Notes under the pieces: model-generated
Databases searched by the model: none
What the model was told of the DNA's origin: nothing
What the model saw: only the letters and a program-made list of their open reading frames with translations
Assembly (NCBI GenBank): GCA_964036045.1
Contig: OZ038398.1
Span: 22,720,486-22,784,485 of the forward strand
DNA length: 64,000 nucleotides
Reading direction: 5' to 3'
Source of the DNA: Eutreptiella sp. 'Long Island Sound 2002'
Lineage: Eukaryota; Euglenozoa; Euglenophyceae; Eutreptiales; Eutreptiaceae
Program-made: the position numbers and the translations under genes
Shown: in pieces, positions 55,501 through 64,000 of the stretch
Layout of the letters: each line of letters opens with the position of its first letter
Position numbering within the stretch: the stretch's first letter is position 1

Positions 55501-57114
55501 TCCGAAAGCACCGGAACATGTTCTGGAAGCACCGAAACATGTTCCGGAAGCGCCGGAACATGTTCCGGAAGCGCCGGAACATGTTCCGGAAGCACCGGAA
55601 CATGTTCCGGAAGCGCCGGAACATGTTCCGGAAGCGACGGATCATGTTCCGGAAGCACCGGAACATGTTCCGGAAGCGACGGATCATGTTCCGGAAGCGC
55701 CAGAACATGTTCCGGAAGCGCCGGAACATGTTCCGGAAGGACCGGAACATGTTCCCGAAGCACCGGAACATGTTCCGGAAGCGCCGGAACATGTTCCGGA
55801 AGCGCCGGAACATGTTCCGGAAGCGCCGGAACATGTTCCGGAAGGACCGGAACATGTTCCGGAAGCACCGGAACATGTTCCGGAAGCAACGGAACATGTT
55901 CCGAAAGCGCCGGAACATGTTCCGGAAGAACCGGAAAATGTTCCGGAAGCACCGGAACATGTTCCGGAAGCACCGGAACATGTTCCGGAAGCGCCGGAAC
56001 ATGTTCCTGAAGCGCCGGAACATGTTCCGGAAGCACCGGAACATGTTCCGGAAGGACCGGAACATGTTCCGGAAGCGCCGGAAGATGTTCCTGAAGCGCC
56101 GGAACATGTTCCAGAGGGACCGGAACATGTTCCGGAAGCGCCGGAACATGTTACGGAAGCGCCAGAACATGTTCCGGAAGCACCGGAACATGTTCCGGAA
56201 GCGCCGGAACATGTTCCGGAAGCACCGGAACATGTTCCGGAAGCGACGGAACATGTTCCGGAAGCGACGGAACATGTTCCGGAAGCGACGGAACATGTTC
56301 CGGAAGCACCGGAACATGTTCCGGAAGCGCCGGAACATGTTCCGGAAGCGCCGGAACATGTTACGGAAGCGCCGGAACATGTTCTGGAAGCGACAGAACA
56401 TGTTCCGGGAGCGCTGGAACATGTTCCGGAAGGACCGGAACATGTTCCGGAAGGACCGGAACATGTTCCGGAAGGACGGGAACATGTTCTGGAAGGACGG
56501 AAACATGTTCTGGAAGGACCGGAACATGTTCCGGAAGGACCGGAACATGTTCCGGAAGCACCGGAAAATGTTCCGGAAGCGCCGCGGGAGCATGTTCCGG
56601 AAGCGCCGGAACATGTTCCGGAAGCGGCGGAACATGTTCCGGAAGGACCGGAACATGTTCCGGAAGCACCGGAACATGTTCCGGGAGCACCGGAACATGT
56701 TCCGGAAGCACCGGAACATGTTCCGGAAGCGCCGGAACATGTTCCGGAAGGACCGGAACATGTTCCGGAAGCGCCGGAACATGTTCCGGAAGCGCCGGAA
56801 CATGTTCCGGAAGGACCGGAACATGTTCCGGAAGCACCAGAACATGTTCCGGAAGCAACGGAACATGTTCCGAAAGCGCCAGAACATGTTCCGGAAGAAC
56901 CGGAACATGTTCCGGAAGCACCGGAACATGTTCCGGAAGCACCGGAACATGTTCCGGAAGCGCCGGAACATGTTCCTGAAGCGCCGGAACATGTTCCGGA
57001 AGCACCGGAACATGTTCCGGAAGGACCGGAAAATGTTCCGGAAGCGCCGGAACATGTTCCTGAAGCGCCGGAACATGTTCCAGAGGGACCGGAACATGTT
57101 CCGGAAGGACCGGA
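49581..57114. repeat. Tandem duplication of about 3.5 kb (3531/3510/3594 bp)
   Basis: CGGGACATG at 50301 and 53832 and CCTGAAGCG at 50375 and 53906 pair at 3531 bp. The offset drops to 3510 after the GCGCCGCGGG unit, because copy two has one AAGCG unit fewer near 54390. It then rises to 3594 because copy two has three extra units near 55200, including one inverted unit (55208-55218) that copy one lacks. The order of events can therefore be read: duplication first, then gain of the three units. Copies are about 50100-53520 and 53631-57114. Confidence 0.9.
55208..55218 (-). repeat. Single inverted unit
   Basis: CCGGTCCTTCC is an inverted AAGGA unit. It sits in a three-unit insertion found only in the downstream copy of the 3.5-kb duplication. 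Confidence 0.88.
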
Positions 57115-59788
57115 ACATGTTCTGGAAGGACCGGAACATGTTCCGGAAGGACGGGAACATGTTCCGGAAGCGCCGGAACATGTTCCGGAAGCACCGGAAC
57201 ATGTTCCGGAAGCGCCGGAACATGTTCCGGAAGCACCGGAACATGTTCCGGAAGAACCGGAACATGTTCCGGTAGCACCGGAACATGTTCCGGAAGCACC
57301 GGAACATGTTCCGGAAGCACCGGAACATGTTCCGGAAGCGCCGGAAAATGTTCCGGAAGCGCCGGAAAATGTTCCGGAAGGACCGGAACATGGTCCGGAA
57401 GCGCCGGAACATGTTCCGGAAGCGCCGGAACATGTTCCGGAAGCACCGGAACATGTTCCGGAAGCGACAAAACATGTTCCGGAAGCGACGGAACATGTTC
57501 CGAAAGCACCGGAACATGTTCTGGAAGCACCGAAACATGTTCCGGAAGCGCCGGAACATGTTCCGGAAGCGCCGGAACATGTTCCGGAAGCGCCGGAACA
57601 TGTTCCGGAAGCACCGGAACATGTTCCGGAAGCAACGGAACATGTTCCGAAAGCGCCGGAACATGTTCCGGAAGCACCGGAACATGTTCCGGAAGCACCG
57701 GAACATGTTCCGGAAGCGCCGGAACATGTTCCGGAAGCGACGGAACATGTTCCGGAAGCGCCAGAACATGTTCCGGAAGCGACGGATCATGTTCCGGAAG
57801 CACCCGAACATGTTCCGGAAGCACCGGAACATGTTCCGGAAGCGCCGGAACATATTCCGGAAGCGCCGGAACATATTCCGGAAGCGACGGATCATGTTCC
57901 GGAAGCACCGGAACATGTTCCGGATGCGACGGAACATGTTCCGGAAGCGACGGAACATGTTCCGGAAGCACCGGAACATGTTCCGGAAGCGCCGGAACAT
58001 GTTCCGGAAGCGCCGGAACATGTTCCGGAAGGACCGGAACATGTTCCGGAAGCACCGGAACATGTTCCGGAAGCAACGGGACATGTTCCGGAAGCGCCGG
58101 AACATGTTCCGGAAGGACCGGAACATGTTCCGGAAGGACCGGAACATGTTCCGGAAGCACCGGAACATGTTCCGGAAGCACCGGAACATGTTCCGGAAGC
58201 GCCGGAACATGTTCCGGAAGCACCAGAACATGTTCCGGAAGCACCAGAACATGTTCCGGAAGGACCGGAACATGTTCCGGAAGCACCGGAAAATGTTCCC
58301 GAAGCGCCGGAACATGTTCCGGAAGCGCCGGAACATGTTCCGGAAGGACCGGAACATGTTCCGGAAGCGACAAAACATGTTCCGGAAGCGACGGAACATG
58401 TTCCGGAAGCACCGAAACATGTTCCGGAAGCACCGGAACATGTTCCGGAAGCACCGGAACATGTTCCGGAAGCGCCAGAACATGTTCCGGAAGCGCCGGA
58501 ACATGTTCCCGAAGCGACGGAACATGTTCCCGAAGCGCCAGAACATGTTCCGGAAGCGCCAGAACATGTTCCGGAAGCGCCGGAACATGTTCCGGAAGCA
58601 CCGGGACATGTTCCGGAAGCGCCGGAACATGTTCCGGAAGCGCCGGAACATGTTCCGGAAGCGACGGAACATGTTCCGGAAGCGCCGGAACATGTTCCGG
58701 AAGGACCGGAACATGTTCCGGAAGGACCGGAACATGTTCCGGAAGCACCGGAACATGTTCCGGAAGGGCCGGAACATGTTCCGGAAGCACCGGAAAATGT
58801 TCCGGAAGCGCCGGAACATGGTCCGGAAGCGCCGGAACATGGTCCGGAAGCACCGGAACATGTTCCAGAAGGACCGGAACATGTTCCGGAAGCGCCGGAA
58901 CATCTTCCGGAAGCGCCGGAACATGTTCCGAAGCACCGGAACATGTTCCGGAAGCGACGGAACATGTTCCGGAAGCGCCGGAACATGTTCCGGAAGCGCC
59001 GGAACATGTTCCGGAAGGACCGGAACATGTTCCGGAAGCACCGGCACATGTTCCGGAAGCACCGGAACATGTTCCGGAAGCGCCGGAACATGTTCCAGAA
59101 GGACCGGAACATTTTCCGGAAGGACCGGAACATGTTCCGGAAGCGCCGGAACCCTATTCCGGAAGCACCGGAACATGTTCCGGAAGCGCCGGAACATGTT
59201 CCGGAAGCACCGGAAGATGTTCCGGAAGCACCGGAACATGTTCCGGAAGCACCGGAACATGTTCCGGAAGCACCGGAACATGTTCCGGAAGCGCCGGAAC
59301 ATGTTCCGGAAGGGCCGGAACATGTTCCGGAAGGACCGGAACATGTTCCGGAAGGACCGGAACATGTTCCGGAAGCACCGGAAAATGTTCCGGAAGCGCC
59401 GGAACATGTTCCGGAAGGACCGGGACATGTTCCGGAAGCGCCGGAACATGTTCCGGAAGCGCCGGAACATGTTCCGCAAGCGCCGGAACATGTTCCGGAA
59501 GCGACGAAACATGTTCCAGAAGCACCGGAACATGTTCCGGAAGCGCCGGAACATGTTCCGGAAGAACCGGAACATGTTCCGGAAGCACCGGAACATGTTC
59601 CGGAAGCACCGGAACATGTTCCGGAAGCGCCGGAACATGTTCCGGAAGCACCGGAACATGTTCCGGAAGCGCCGGAACATGTTCTGGAAGCGCCGGAACA
59701 TGTTCCGGAAGCAACGGATGATGTTCCGGAAGCGCCAGAACTTGTTCCGGAAGCGCCGGAACATGTTCCGGAAGCACCGGAACGTGTT

Positions 59789-59820
59789 CGGTCGCTTCCG
59801 GAACATGTTCCGTCGCATCC
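59789..59820 (-). repeat. Two-unit inversion, copy 1
   Basis: CGGTCGCTTCC then CCGTCGCATCC is the reverse complement of a forward pair seen at 44791, 48569, 57920 and 63549 (CCGGATGCGACGG followed by GGAAGCGACGG). The left junction reads GTGTTCGG rather than ATGTTCCGG, marking an imperfect breakpoint. Confidence 0.88.
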
Positions 59821-60208
59821 GGAACATGTTCCGTAAGCACCGGAACATGTTCCGGAAGCGCCGGAACATGTTCCGGAAGGACCGGAACATGTTCCAGAAG
59901 CACCGGAACATGTTCCGGAAGCGCCGGAACATGGTCCGGAAGCGCCGGAACATGGTCCGGAAGCACCGGAACATGTTCCGGAAGGACCGGAACATGTTCC
60001 AGAAGCGCCGGAACACGTTCCGGAAGCGACGGATCATGTTCCGGAAGCACCTGAACATGTTCCGGAAGCACCGGAACATGTTCCGGAAGCGCCGGAACAT
60101 GTTCTGGAAGCGCCGGAACATGTTCCGGAAGCAACGGATCATGTTCCGGAAGCGCCAGAACTTGTTCCGGAAGCGCCGGAACATGTTCCGGAAGCACCGG
60201 AACGTGTT

Positions 60209-60240
60209 CGGTCGCTTCCGGAACATGTTCCGTCGCATCC
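60209..60240 (-). repeat. Two-unit inversion, copy 2
   Basis: Same pair and same GTGTTCGG junction as copy 1, exactly 420 bp downstream, so it was copied by a 20-unit tandem duplication. Confidence 0.88.
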
Positions 60241-60901
60241 GGAACATGTTCCGGAAGCACCGGAACATGTTCCGGAAGCGCCGGAACATGTTCCGGAAGG
60301 ACCGGAACATGTTCCAGAAGCACCGGAACATGTTCCGGAAGCGCCGGAACATGGTCCGGAAGCGCCGGAACATGGTCCGGAAGCACCGGAACATGTTCCG
60401 GAAGGACCGGAACATGTTCCGGAAGCACCGGAACATGTTCCGCAAGCGCCGGAACATGTTCCGGAAGCGACGAAACATGTTCCAGAAGCACCGGAACATG
60501 TTCCGGAAGCGCCGGAACATGTTCCGGAAGAACCGGAACATGTTCCGGAAGCACCGGAACATGTTCCGGAAGCACCGGAACATGTTCCGGAAGCGCCGGA
60601 ACATGTTCCGGAAGCGACGGAACATGTTCCGGAAGCGCCAGAACATGTTCCGGAAGCGCCGGAACATGTTCCGGAAGCACCGGAACATGTTCCAGAAGCG
60701 CCGGAACATGTTCCGGAAGCGACGGATCATGTTCCGGAAGCACCTGAACATGTTCCGGAAGCACCGGAACATGTTCCGGAAGCGCCGGAACATGTTCTGG
60801 AAGCGCCGGAACATGTTCCGGAAGCAACGGATCATGTTCCGGAAGCGCCAGAACTTGTTCCGGAAGCGCCGGAACATGTTCCGGAAGCACCGGAACGTGT
60901 T

Positions 60902-60933
60902 CGGTCGCTTCCGGAACATGTTCCGTCGCATCC
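60902..60933 (-). repeat. Two-unit inversion, copy 3
   Basis: Same pair and same GTGTTCGG junction, 693 bp (33 units) downstream of copy 2. Confidence 0.88.
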
Positions 60934-62496
60934 GGAACATGTTCCGGAAGCACCGGAACATGTTCCGGAAGCGCCGGAACATGTTCCGGAAGGACCGGAA
61001 CATGTTCCAGAAGCACCGGAACATGTTCCGGAAGCGCCGGAACATGGTCCGGAAGCGCCGGAACATGGTCCGGAAGCACCGGAACATGTTCCAGAAGGAC
61101 TGGAACATGTTCCGGAAGCGCCGGAACATCTTCCGGAAGCGCCGGAACATGTTCCGAAGCACCGGAACATGTTCCGGAAGCGCCGGAACATGTTCCGGAA
61201 GGACCGGAACATGTTCCGGAAGCACCGGCACAGGTTCCGGAAGCACCGGAACATGTTCCGGAAGCGCCGGAACATGTTCCGGAAGCGCCGGAACATGTTC
61301 CGGAAGGGCCGGAACATGTTCCTGAAGCACCGGAAAATGTTCCGGAAGCGGCGGAACATGGTCCGGAAGCGCCGGAACATGGTCCGGAAGCACCGGAACA
61401 TGTTCCAGAAGGACCGGAACATGTTCCGGAAGCGCCAGAACATCTTCCGGAAGCGCCGGAACATGTTCCGAAGCACCGGAACATGTTCCGGAAGCGACGG
61501 AACATGTTCCGGAAGCGCCGGAACATGTTCCGGAAGCGCCGGAACATGTTCCGGAAGGACCGGAACATGTTCCGGAAGCACCGGCACATGTTCCGGAAGC
61601 ACCGGAACATGTTCCGGAAGCGCCGGAACATGTTCCGGAAGCGCCGGAACATGTTCCAGAAGGACCGGAACATTTTCCGGAAGGACCGGAACATGTTCCG
61701 GAAGCGCCGGAACCCTATTCCGGAAGCACCGGAACATGTTCCGGAAGCGCCGGAACATGTTCCGGAAGCACCGGAAGATGTTCCGGAAGCACCGGAACAT
61801 GTTCCGGAAGCACCGGAACATGTTCCGGAAGCACCGGAACATGTTCCGGAAGCGCCGGAACATGTTCCGGAAGGGCCGGAACATGTTCCGGAAGGACCGG
61901 AACATGTTCCGGAAGGACCGGAACATGTTCCGGAAGCACCGGAAAATGTTCCGGAAGCGCCGGAACATGTTCCGGAAGGACCGGGACATGTTCCGGAAGC
62001 GCCGGAACATGTTCCGGAAGCGCCGGAACATGTTCCGCAAGCGCCGGAACATGTTCCGGAAGCGACGAAACATGTTCCAGAAGCACCGGAACATGTTCCG
62101 GAAGCGCCGGAACATGTTCCGGAAGAACCGGAACATGTTCCGGAAGCACCGGAACATGTTCCGGAAGCACCGGAACATGTTCCGGAAGCGCCGGAACATG
62201 TTCCGGAAGCGACGGAACATGTTCCGGAAGCGCCAGAACATGTTCCGGAAGCGCCGGAACATGTTCCGGAAGCACCGGAACATGTTCCAGAAGCGCCGGA
62301 ACATGTTCCGGAAGCGACGGATCATGTTCCGGAAGCACCTGAACATGTTCCGGAAGCACCGGAACATGTTCCGGAAGCGCCGGAACATGTTCTGGAAGCG
62401 CCGGAACATGTTCCGGAAGCAACGGATCATGTTCCGGAAGCGCCAGAACTTGTTCCGGAAGCGCCGGAACATGTTCCGGAAGCACCGGAACATGTT

Positions 62497-62528
62497 CGGT
62501 CGCTTCCGGAACATGTTCCGTCGCATCC
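62497..62528 (-). repeat. Two-unit inversion, copy 4
   Basis: Same pair, but the junction core reads ATGTTCGG, without the GTG of the other copies. It is either the older state or a back change. Confidence 0.87.
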
Positions 62529-64000
62529 GGAACATGTTCCGGAAGCACCGGAACATGTTCCGGAAGCGCCGGAACATGTTCCGGAAGGACCGGAACATGT
62601 TCCAGAAGCACCGGAACATGTTCCGGAAGCGCCGGAACATGGTCCGGAAGCGCCGGAACATGGTCCGGAAGCACCGGAACATGTTCCAGAAGGACCGGAA
62701 CATGTTCCGGAAGCGCCGGAACATGTTCCGGAAGCGCCGGAACATGTTCCGGAAGGACCGGAACATGTTCCGGAAGCACCGGCACAGGTTCCGGAAGCAC
62801 CGGAACATGTTCCGGAAGCGCCGGAACATGTTCCGGAAGCGCCGGAACATGTTCCAGAATGACCGGAACATTTTCCGGAAGGACCGGAACATGTTCCGGA
62901 AGCGCCGGAACCCTATTCCGGAAGCACCGGAACATGTTCCGGAAGCGCCGGAACATGTTCCGGAAGCACCGGAAGATGTTCCGGAAGCACCGGAACATGT
63001 TCCGGAAGCACCGGAACATGTTCCGGAAGCACCGGAACATGTTCCGGAAGCGCCGGAACATGTTCCGGAAGGGCCGGAACATGTTCCGGAAGCACCGGAA
63101 CATGTTCCAGAAGGACCGGAACATGTTCCGGAAGCACCGGAAAATGTTCCGGAAGCGCCGGAACATGTTCCGGAAGGACCGGAACATGTTCCGCAAGCGC
63201 CGGAACATGTTGCGGAAGCGACGAAACATGTTCCAGAAGCACCGGAACATGTTCCGGAAGCGCCGGAACATGTTCCGGAAGAACCGGAACATGTTCCGGA
63301 AGCACCGGAACATGTTCCGGAAGCACCGGAACATGTTCCGGAAGCGCCGGAACATGTTCCGGAAGCGACGGATCATGTTCCGGAAGCATCGGAACATGTT
63401 CCGGAAGCACCGGAACATGTTCCGGAAGCGCCGGAACATGTTCTGGAAGCGCCGGAACATGTTCCGGAAGCAACGGATCATGTTCCGGAAGCGCCAGAAC
63501 TTGTTCCGGAGGCGCCGGAACATGTTCCGGAAGCACCGGAACATGTTCCGGATGCGACGGAACATGTTCCGGAAGCGACGGAACATGTTCCGGAAGCACC
63601 GGAACATGTTCCGGAAGCGCCGGAACATGTTCCAGAAGCACCGGAACATGTTCCGGAAGCGCCGGAACATGTTCCGGAAGCGCCGGAACATGTTCAGGAA
63701 GCACCGGAACATGTTTCGGAAGCACCGGAACATGTTCCGGAAGCACCGGAACATGTTCCGGAAGCACCGGAACATGTTCCGGAAGCGCCGGAACATGTTC
63801 CGGAAGGACCGGAACATGTTCCGGAAGCGCCGGAACATGTTCCGGAAGCAACGGAACATGTTCCGGAAGCGCCGGAACATGTTCCGGAAGGACCGGAACA
63901 TGTTCCGGAAGGACCGAAACATGTTCCGGAAGCACCGGAACATGTTCCGGAAGCACCGGAACATGTTCCGGAAGGACCGGAACATGTTCCGGAAGCACCG

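Larger units (their letters stand above)
1..64000. repeat. 21-bp palindromic satellite array spanning the whole window
   Basis: Every line of the window is built from the 16-bp palindrome CCGGAACATGTTCCGG plus a 5-bp spacer (AAGCA, AAGCG, AAGGA or variants), giving a 21-bp period and about 3,000 units. Neither edge shows unique flanking DNA, so the true array is longer. Rare units are 24 bp, where the spacer region reads GCGCCGCC, and a few are one or two bases short. Common point variants are TTCTGG and CCAGAA (both fit CpG transitions), GGAAAATG, CATGATCC, TTCCTGAAG and CATGGTCC. No gene is present. Long open frames exist only because 21 is divisible by three and the consensus lacks stops. 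Frame-shifting indels, for example near 14386, 27771, 28141, 32829, 35225, 43700 and 45800, and stops such as TAG at 26500 and 27427, argue against coding. Host assignment to a eukaryote is inference from array size and organisation. Confidence 0.98.
1..64000. promoter_or_regulatory. p53-family half-site match in each unit (functional role unproven)
   Basis: The centre of each palindrome reads GAACATGTTC, which fits the published p53/p63/p73 half-site RRRCWWGYYY with the CATG core. Neighbouring half-sites are separated by 11 bp, inside the 0-13 bp spacer range of the classical full-site definition, although strong natural sites usually have no spacer. Variants such as CATGATCC, GGAAAATG, CATCTTCC, CATGGTCC and CGTGTTCC break the match in a minority of units. 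The match may be a by-product of the palindrome; nothing in the sequence shows that it is used, and the host may lack a p53-family protein. Confidence 0.25.
57115..64000. repeat. Array zone with 420, 693, 1595 and 2561-bp repeats
   Basis: Paired inverted units anchored at 59788, 60208, 60901 and 62496 give steps of 420 (20 units), 693 (33 units) and 1595 (76 units minus one base, matching the short TTCCGAAGCACC near 61149). A second marker, ACCCTATTCC, lies at 59151, 61712 and 62910, and also at 49821 in the preceding zone. Units reading GAACTTGTTCC and CACCTGAAC accompany the inverted pairs. The array continues past the right edge. Confidence 0.85.

Noticed and set aside
1-64000. Very long open reading frames on both strands, including several of thousands of codons
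   Set aside because: They arise because the unit is 21 bp and stop-free in all frames. One- and two-base indels switch the open frame, opposite strands are open at once, and starts and ends fall at random variant units. There is no splice, promoter or codon-position signal.
1-64000. A real repeat protein with a VPEAPEH heptad, since the commonest spacer change (GCA/GCG) is synonymous in that frame
   Set aside because: One transition is not evidence of selection. Other common changes (GGA for GCA, CTG for CCG, GAT for GTT) alter residues, and frame-breaking indels are duplicated along with the array.
1-64000. CRISPR array
   Set aside because: The spacer is only 5 bp, drawn from a few recurring types, and there are no unique spacers, leader or cas genes.
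1-64000. Telomere repeat or centromeric CENP-B box
   Set aside because: The unit does not resemble known telomere repeats, and I see no match to the CENP-B box pattern. Centromere identity cannot be judged from sequence alone.
1-64000. Steroid receptor response element in GGAACATGTTCC
   Set aside because: Glucocorticoid-type elements need the two half-sites separated by three bases; here the halves abut.
1-64000. Insertion sequences, transposons or integrated viral DNA within the array
   Set aside because: Reading the whole window showed no stretch outside the 21-bp periodicity, and the inverted blocks are satellite units, not terminal inverted repeats of an element.
1-64000. Entire window as an assembly artefact
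   Set aside because: Linked rare variants, indel-marked higher-order copies and offsets changing by whole units look like natural array evolution. Local artefacts, especially in the 2193-bp pair and the long fold-back, remain possible and need raw reads.

Overview
The whole 64 kb window is one uninterrupted satellite DNA array. I found no unique sequence, no gene, no RNA gene and no mobile element. The repeat unit is 21 bp: a perfect 16-bp palindrome, CCGGAACATGTTCCGG, followed by a 5-bp asymmetric spacer, most often AAGCA, AAGCG or AAGGA. A fourth common form keeps AAGCG or AAGCA but changes the first C of the next palindrome to A. At one unit per 21 bp the window holds roughly 3,000 copies, and the array runs off both ends. 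The unit is 57-62% GC and carries two CCGG sites plus one CATG. A homogeneous tandem array of this size with layered higher-order duplications points to a eukaryotic chromosome, probably a heterochromatic, pericentromeric, subtelomeric or similar block. The sequence does not identify a species.

Reading frames stay open for thousands of codons in most frames because the period is a multiple of three and the consensus has no stop in any of the six frames. These are artefacts: one- and two-base indels move the open frame from place to place, and sporadic stops occur in every frame.

Layout. The array is a patchwork of segmental tandem duplications, recognised from rare variant units used as landmarks. 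Approximate zones and periods are: 1-1140 (654 bp); 1141-3600 (about 1.7 kb); 3600-7161 (1837 bp); 7162-9074 (includes a 126-bp, six-unit repeat); 9075-13318 (2193 bp); 13319-17050 (1450 and 420 bp); 17051-21500 (1641 and 1074 bp); 21501-25740 (1305 and 906 bp); 25741-28111 (927/948 bp); 28112-32820 (2566 and 1112 bp); 32821-41868 (a 1.7-2.0 kb family); 41869-49580 (3778 bp); 49581-57114 (3531, 3510 and 3594 bp); 57115-64000 (420, 693, 1595 and 2561 bp). Within a duplication the offsets change in steps of 21 bp, as expected for gain and loss of single units by unequal exchange or slippage.

The most distinctive feature is local inversion. At about a dozen places, all downstream of 25.7 kb, one to about seventeen units lie in the opposite orientation (spacers TGCTT, CGCTT, TCCTT) with the palindromic core intact at the junctions. 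The largest inverted block, 46008-46353, includes a reverse-complement copy of the DNA just upstream, giving 289-bp arms at 45579-45867 and 46056-46344 with no mismatch that I could see.

On function, the palindrome contains GAACATGTTC, which fits the p53-family half-site RRRCWWGYYY. It repeats every 21 bp, about two helical turns, and seven units equal 147 bp. These are sequence facts; any binding or chromatin role is inference.
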